Assembly (NCBI GenBank): GCA_007133145.1
Contig: SLNF01000013.1
Coordinates: forward strand, 1 to 16,942
DNA length: 16,942 bases
Direction of reading: 5' to 3'
Source of the DNA: Nitriliruptorales bacterium
GTDB lineage: Bacteria; Actinomycetota; Nitriliruptoria; Euzebyales; Egibacteraceae
This document shows, piece after piece, positions 13,051-16,942 of this stretch. How positions within the stretch are numbered: the stretch's first letter is position 1; every line of letters starts with the position of its first letter. Both the position numbers and the translations under genes were made by a program. The notes below the pieces were generated by a model. That model had not been told where the DNA came from and did not search any database. It saw only the letters and a list, made by a program, of their open reading frames with translations.

Positions 13051-13695
13051 ATGGCCGCCGAAACACCGCTCACCGAGCGCCAACTGCAGATCCTCACCTT
13101 CGTCCGCGACGCGGTGCGCGCGCGGGGATACCCGCCGAGCGTGCGCGAGATCGGCGACGCGGTCGGCCTCAAGTCGACGTCGAGCGTGCACTACCAGCTC
13201 GCGACGCTGCAGGACCGCGGCTACCTGCGGCGCGATCCGACGCTGCCGCGGGCGATCGAGGTCATCGTCCCCGAGGGGCAGGAGCGGCCGACCTCGACCC
13301 TGCCACCGGGACTGCGCGAGGTGCCACTCGTCGGCGACATCGCGGCGGGAGCGCCGGTCATCGCCGACGAGCAGGCTCTGGCCCGCTATCCCCTCCCCCG
13401 CGACCTCGTCGGCGAGGGCTCGCTGTTCATGCTCAGCGTCCGCGGCGACTCGATGCTCGAGGCCGGGGTCTTCGACGGCGACCTCGTCGTCGTCCGCCAG
13501 CAGCCCAAGGTCGAGCAGGGTGAGATGTGCGCCGCGCTCATCGACGGCGAGGCGACGGTGAAGTTCTTCCGTCGCACGCCGGGCGGCGAGGTCTTCCTCG
13601 ACCCCGCCAACCCCGCCTACGAGCCGATCCCCGTGCCCGCCGGCAGCGAGGCGGCGATCCTCGGTCGCGTCACCGCGGTCCTGCGCAGCCTCTAG
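13051..13695 (+). CDS. lexA: SOS repressor LexA (self-cleaving serine peptidase)
   Basis: 214 aa; ATG with GAGGAG 6 nt upstream. The N-terminal winged helix-turn-helix is TERQLQILTFVRD with the recognition helix around 28-50 (PPSVREIGDAVGLKSTSSVH). The S24 peptidase domain has the Ala99-Gly100 cleavage bond in DIAAGAPV, nucleophile Ser134 in VRGDSMLEAG and general base Lys171 in EATVKFF. LexA represses DNA-damage genes until RecA-ssDNA triggers self-cleavage. Three operators in the upstream region predict autoregulation and control of the divergent LysM gene. Its stop codon shares the palindrome CTAG with the stop of hflX on the other strand. Confidence 0.98.
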   Translation: MAAETPLTERQLQILTFVRDAVRARGYPPSVREIGDAVGLKSTSSVHYQLATLQDRGYLRRDPTLPRAIEVIVPEGQERPTSTLPPGLREVPLVGDIAAGAPVIADEQALARYPLPRDLVGEGSLFMLSVRGDSMLEAGVFDGDLVVVRQQPKVEQGEMCAALIDGEATVKFFRRTPGGEVFLDPANPAYEPIPVPAGSEAAILGRVTAVLRSL

Positions 13696-15104
13696 CGGTC
13701 CTCGGCTCCGGGCTCGCCGTCGTCACTGACCCACGGGTTCGTGCCGATGGTGTAGGGGGCGAGGGCGCGGCCGGCGTCGAGGCCGACGTCGGCGACGAGG
13801 CGTGTGCCGTCGGCACGGTGTTCCTCGAGGTGGATCTCGCCGTCGTCGTGGGCGGCGGCGACGAGGTCACCGCGGTCGTAGGGCACGACGGCCTCGACGC
13901 GGCGGCGCGCGGCGGGCACGCGCTTGCTGATCCTCGCCCGCAGCGCCTCGAGGCCGTCGCCGGAGCGCGCCGAGACGACGACGGCGTCGGGATGGCGGCG
14001 GCGCAGCGCCGCGACCGCCCCGCCGTCGGCGATGTCGGCCTTGTTGAGGACGAGCACCGAGGGCACCCCGCCGGCCCCGATGTCGGTGAGGACGCTCTCC
14101 ACCGCGGTGATCTGCGCGTCCACGTCGTCGTGGGCGGCGTCGACGACGTGGAGGAGGAGGTCCGCCTCGGTGGTCTCCTCGAGCGTGGACTTGAACGCCT
14201 CGACGAGATCGGTGGGCAGCTTCTGCACGAAGCCGACCGTGTCGGTCACCACGACCGTCCGCGCGTCCGGCAGGGGCACCTTGCGTGCCGTCGTGTCGAG
14301 CGTGGCGAAGAGCTGGTCGGCGACGTGGAGGTCGGCGTCGGCGAGCGCGTTGAGCAGCGTCGACTTGCCGGCGTTGGTGTAGCCGACGAGCGCGACGGTG
14401 GGCACGGCCCGGCGGGAGCGGACCGCGCTCTTGCGACGCCGGGCGCGCGCGAACTCCTCGAGGTCACGGCGCAACTTCGCGATGCGGCGGTTGAGCTTGC
14501 GCCGGTCCACCTCGAGCTGGGACTCCCCCGGGCCGCGGGTGCCGATGCCGCCACCGAGCCGCGACAGCGCCTCGCCCCACCCCCGCAGCCGCGGCAGGAG
14601 GTAGGACAGCTGCGCGAGCTCGACCTGGGCCTTGCCCTCACGGGAGGAGGCGTGCTGGGCGAAGATGTCGAGGATGACGATCGTGCGGTCGAGGACCTTG
14701 ACCCCGAGGCGCTCCTCGAGGTTGCGCTGCTGCGCGGGGGTGAGCTCGTCATCGAAGATCGCCGCGTCAGCGCCGAGCTCGGCGCAGAGGTCGGCGAGCT
14801 CGTGGATCTTGCCGCGACCGATGAAGGTCGCCACGTCGGGCCGGTGGCGGCGCTGGACGACGCGCCCGACCGGCGTGCCGCCGGCGGTGTCGAGCAGCAG
14901 CGCGAGCTCGTCGAGGCCGGCCTCGACCTGCGCGCGCGTGCGCTCGGGGGGTGCGATCGCGACGAGCACCGCCTGCTCGACCGGGCGGAAGATCGCCACG
15001 CCCTCCTGCGGGGCGTCGTCGCGGATGCGCTGCGCCTCGGCACGACGCCGGGCGGCACGCGAGAGCTCGAGCGAGGCCTCGTCCTGCTCACGCGCCTCGG
15101 TCAC
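13692..15104 (-). CDS. hflX: GTPase HflX (ribosome-associated)
   Basis: 470 aa from a GTG whose GTGA overlaps the dapF stop codon, indicating translational coupling. The N-terminal HflX domain contains RRHRPDVATFIGRGK (85-99) and the GGGIGTRGPGESQLE motif (184-198), followed by an Arg/Lys-rich helical linker (199-232). The G domain has Walker A GYTNAGKS (241-248), DTVGF (288-292), NKAD (354-357) and SAR (378-380). HflX binds the 50S subunit and splits or rescues stalled ribosomes, notably under heat stress or with antibiotics. It is the last gene of the miaA-dapF-hflX unit, an order also found in other Actinomycetota, and it converges on lexA with a 4-bp overlap of stop codons. Confidence 0.97.
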   Translation of the reverse strand: MTEAREQDEASLELSRAARRRAEAQRIRDDAPQEGVAIFRPVEQAVLVAIAPPERTRAQVEAGLDELALLLDTAGGTPVGRVVQRRHRPDVATFIGRGKIHELADLCAELGADAAIFDDELTPAQQRNLEERLGVKVLDRTIVILDIFAQHASSREGKAQVELAQLSYLLPRLRGWGEALSRLGGGIGTRGPGESQLEVDRRKLNRRIAKLRRDLEEFARARRRKSAVRSRRAVPTVALVGYTNAGKSTLLNALADADLHVADQLFATLDTTARKVPLPDARTVVVTDTVGFVQKLPTDLVEAFKSTLEETTEADLLLHVVDAAHDDVDAQITAVESVLTDIGAGGVPSVLVLNKADIADGGAVAALRRRHPDAVVVSARSGDGLEALRARISKRVPAARRRVEAVVPYDRGDLVAAAHDDGEIHLEEHRADGTRLVADVGLDAGRALAPYTIGTNPWVSDDGEPGAEDR

Positions 15105-15934
15105 GAAGGGGCCTCCACCGCCCGCAACCAGGCAGCGTCGAGGACGCCGTGGGCGACCTCGACGGCGGGCCCGGTCACGGTGAGCCCCTCGTCGTGCCAG
15201 GCGATGTCGAGCGGGCCGCCCGGCAGGGCGACGGTGACCTCGCGGGTGGCGAGCCCGCGGACGTGGGCGGCGACGGCCATCGCCGCGGCGCCGCTGCCCG
15301 ATGCGAGCGTCTCGCCGACGCCGCGCTCATAGATCCGGCCCTCGACGCGGTCGAGGCGGGGCACGCCGATCGCCTCGACGTTGACTCCTTCGGGGAAGCG
15401 CGGATCGGCGTTGATCGCCCGCGCCCACTCCGCGAGAGGCGCCGCGGTCGGATCGCCCATGACGATGACGGCGTGCGGGTTGCCCATCGACAGCGTCGTG
15501 AGCTCGATGTCGCCGGCGCCATTGAGGTCAATGCGCGCCGAGTCGATGCCGACGGGGGGCCCCAGGTCGACCCGCAGCTCCGCAGCGGTGCCGTCCTCGT
15601 GCCAGCGCGTGACCACCACGTCCCTGACGCCGGCCCGGGTGTCCACGCGCACCCGATCGCTGACGTGGCCACGATCGGCGACGTACTTCGCGACGCAGCG
15701 CACCCCGTTGCCGCACATCTCGGCGAGCGAGCCGTCGGCGTTGCGGTAGTCCATGAACACGTCGCCGGCCACGCCTTCGCGCGCGGGAGCGACGCGGATG
15801 ACCCCGTCGGCACCGAGACCGCGATGACGGTCGCAGAGCGCGCGCACGAGCGCCGGCGTCAAGGCCAGCGCGTCATCGGGGTCGGGCAGCAGGAGGAAGT
15901 CGTTGCCGGTCCCGTGGACCTTCGTGAACTCCAT
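15101..15934 (-). CDS. dapF: Diaminopimelate epimerase DapF with Ser at the second catalytic position
   Basis: 277 aa, full length. DapF interconverts LL- and meso-diaminopimelate for lysine and peptidoglycan synthesis, normally using two cysteines as acid and base. Family motifs are KVHGTGNDFLL (5-15), EMCGNGVRC (72-80) with catalytic Cys74, MGNPHAV (150-156) and YERGVGETL (202-210). The expected second cysteine in ETLACGTGA is here ETLASGSGA: residue 212 is Ser (codon TCG at 15301-15299, reverse strand). The neighbouring residues are otherwise conserved. The ATG shares one base with the miaA stop (TGATG) and its own stop overlaps the hflX GTG, so all three are probably translated as a coupled unit. 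The operon position supports a true dapF, but the activity of this Cys/Ser pair is uncertain. Confidence 0.93.
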   Translation of the reverse strand: MEFTKVHGTGNDFLLLPDPDDALALTPALVRALCDRHRGLGADGVIRVAPAREGVAGDVFMDYRNADGSLAEMCGNGVRCVAKYVADRGHVSDRVRVDTRAGVRDVVVTRWHEDGTAAELRVDLGPPVGIDSARIDLNGAGDIELTTLSMGNPHAVIVMGDPTAAPLAEWARAINADPRFPEGVNVEAIGVPRLDRVEGRIYERGVGETLASGSGAAAMAVAAHVRGLATREVTVALPGGPLDIAWHDEGLTVTGPAVEVAHGVLDAAWLRAVEAPS

Positions 15935-16845
15935 CAGGCGGGTCGTCCCTCCTGCCCGGCTCGGCGCAGCGCGTCGGCGGCGCTCCGGGCGTCATGCCAT
16001 GCTACCCGGGGGTCGGCGGCGAACCAGCGTTGCTGGCGCGCGGCGAAGCGGCGGGTGCGCACGGCGATCCGGTCGAGGGCCTGCTCGACGGTGAGCTCAC
16101 CGGCGAGGTGCGCGAAGGCCTCGGCGTAGCCGATCGCCTGCCGGGCGGTGCGGGAGAGCGCGCGGTCGGCGAGAGCCCGCGCCTCGTCGAACAACCCCTC
16201 GGCGTGCATCACCTCGACCCGGGCGCCGATGCGTGCTGCGAGGTCGCGGCGGTCGCGCTCGACGCCGACGACGACGAGACCGGGGTAGATCGCCTCGTAG
16301 GTCTCCCACGCGGTGCGCCAGGCCGAGAACGGCTGGCCGGTGAGCTCGCGCACCTCGAGCGCGCGCACCGTCCGTCGGAGGTTCTCCGGGTCGATGCGCG
16401 CGGCCGCCTGGGGATCGGCGCGCGCGAGGTCGGCGTGCGCGGCGCGGGGATCGTCGCGGTGCGCCGCGAGCAGACGGTCGCGCACGGCGGCATCGGTCGG
16501 CGGGAAGGCCAGGTCGTCGACGGCGGCGCGGAAGTACAGGCCCGAGCCGCCGACGAGCAGCGGCAGGCGCCCGCGGGCGAGGACCTCGTCGATGGCCGCG
16601 CGCGCCCGGCTCTGGAACCACTCCACCGAGCACTCCTCCTCGGGCTCGAGGAGGTCGAGCCCGTGGTGCGGCACGCGGGCGCGTGCGGCAGCGTCGGGCT
16701 TGGCGGTGCCGACGTCCATGCCCCGGTAGACGGTGAAGGCATCGACGGCGACGATCTCGGCGCCGAGGGCCTCGGCGGTCTCGAGGGCGATCGTCGACTT
16801 GCCGGCCGCGGTCGGGCCGACGAGGGCGAGCACCCGCGCGGTCAT
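15934..16845 (-). CDS. miaA: tRNA dimethylallyltransferase MiaA
   Basis: 303 aa. MiaA transfers a dimethylallyl group to N6 of A37 in tRNAs reading UNN codons. Visible are the P-loop GPTAAGKS (10-17), VDAFTVYRGMDVGTAKP (34-50) with Asp35 as likely catalytic acid/base, VPHHGLDLLEP (63-73), LVGGSGLYFRA (97-107) and the tRNA-binding segment RQAIGYAEAF with the basic TRRFAARQQRWF near the C-terminus. The usual DSxQVY or DSALIY is DAFTVY here, a modest deviation. The ATG follows GAGGG at short spacing and overlaps the upstream stop codon as ATGA. It is the first complete gene of the coupled operon with dapF and hflX. Confidence 0.97.
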   Translation of the reverse strand: MTARVLALVGPTAAGKSTIALETAEALGAEIVAVDAFTVYRGMDVGTAKPDAAARARVPHHGLDLLEPEEECSVEWFQSRARAAIDEVLARGRLPLLVGGSGLYFRAAVDDLAFPPTDAAVRDRLLAAHRDDPRAAHADLARADPQAAARIDPENLRRTVRALEVRELTGQPFSAWRTAWETYEAIYPGLVVVGVERDRRDLAARIGARVEVMHAEGLFDEARALADRALSRTARQAIGYAEAFAHLAGELTVEQALDRIAVRTRRFAARQQRWFAADPRVAWHDARSAADALRRAGQEGRPA

Positions 16846-16942
16846 GCCCCCTCGGATTCCGCCCGGTGCGCGGCGCCGCCCCCGGCCGGGGCGGGCGCCG
16901 CGGAGGAGGCGACGACATAGCCCACACCGCGGGGCGCGCCAG
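16842..16942 (-). CDS. C-terminal end of an upstream gene, possibly a LigB-like class III extradiol dioxygenase-fold protein (5' part outside window)
   Basis: Thirty-two codons are open to the window edge and end in a TGA that overlaps the miaA ATG as ATGA. Codon use is G/C-ending like its neighbours. The visible tail contains GAPRGVGYVVA and then an Ala/Pro/Gly-rich end. In Actinomycetota the gene before miaA is often a class III extradiol dioxygenase subunit B-like protein (Rv2728c type), whose C-terminus resembles (Y)GVGYxVA; that identity is inferred from context and a very short match. Confidence 0.5.
   Translation of the reverse strand, partial: GAPRGVGYVVASSAAPAPAGGGAAHRAESEGA

Noticed and set aside
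13527..15332. 601-codon plus-strand frame opposite hflX and dapF
   Set aside because: It is an antisense shadow; it starts inside lexA and has no ribosome-binding site or recognisable domain.
1..16942. tRNA or rRNA genes and CRISPR arrays
   Set aside because: No T-loop signature with a matching cloverleaf, no rRNA motif and no evenly spaced repeats were seen by eye.

Overview
The window is very GC-rich with almost exclusively G/C third codon positions. It carries Cheo-type LexA boxes (TCGAAC-N4-GTTCGA) and an actinobacterial gene neighbourhood: miaA-dapF-hflX / lexA / LysM protein / nrdR, as around Rv2718c-Rv2727c of Mycobacterium tuberculosis. Two large proteins with cell-wall-binding repeats (PF04122) and a heliorhodopsin point to a deep-branching Actinomycetota lineage. 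Nitriliruptoria-like is my inference; no marker in the window proves it.

Layout. 1-1116 (-): membrane acyltransferase-3, cut by the left edge. 1291-1980 (+): putative lipoprotein of the SagB-type nitroreductase family. 2000-2746 (-): classical SDR oxidoreductase. 2889-3707 (-): heliorhodopsin. 3708-4187: non-coding, divergent. 4188-5933 and 6007-8154 (+): two exported proteins, each with three PF04122 repeats. The first ends in an Ig-like module and an unrecognised domain, the second in a PQQ-type aldose sugar dehydrogenase. 8155-8765: a terminator-like hairpin and an eroded IS1634-type transposase fragment. 8766-11531 (-): B12-dependent ribonucleotide reductase NrdJ. 11532-11954: divergent control region with a pair of NrdR boxes. 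11955-12503 (+): NrdR. 12507-12854 (-): ChiZ/YneA-like LysM protein. 12855-13050: SOS control region with three LexA boxes. 13051-13695 (+): LexA. 13692-16942 (-): tightly coupled operon, [LigB-like C-terminus]-miaA-dapF-hflX.

How it fits together. The right half is a DNA-precursor and DNA-damage module. NrdR probably represses the nrdJ promoter through paired boxes 31 bp apart. LexA probably represses itself and the division-arresting LysM protein from one intergenic region. The left half is an envelope and light-sensing region: heliorhodopsin followed by an SDR on the same strand, and divergently two wall-anchored secreted proteins, one carrying an enzyme.

Points most worth a second look are the heliorhodopsin with a complete retinal-binding lysine, the fusion of wall-binding repeats to a PQQ sugar dehydrogenase, and a DapF in which the second catalytic cysteine is serine.
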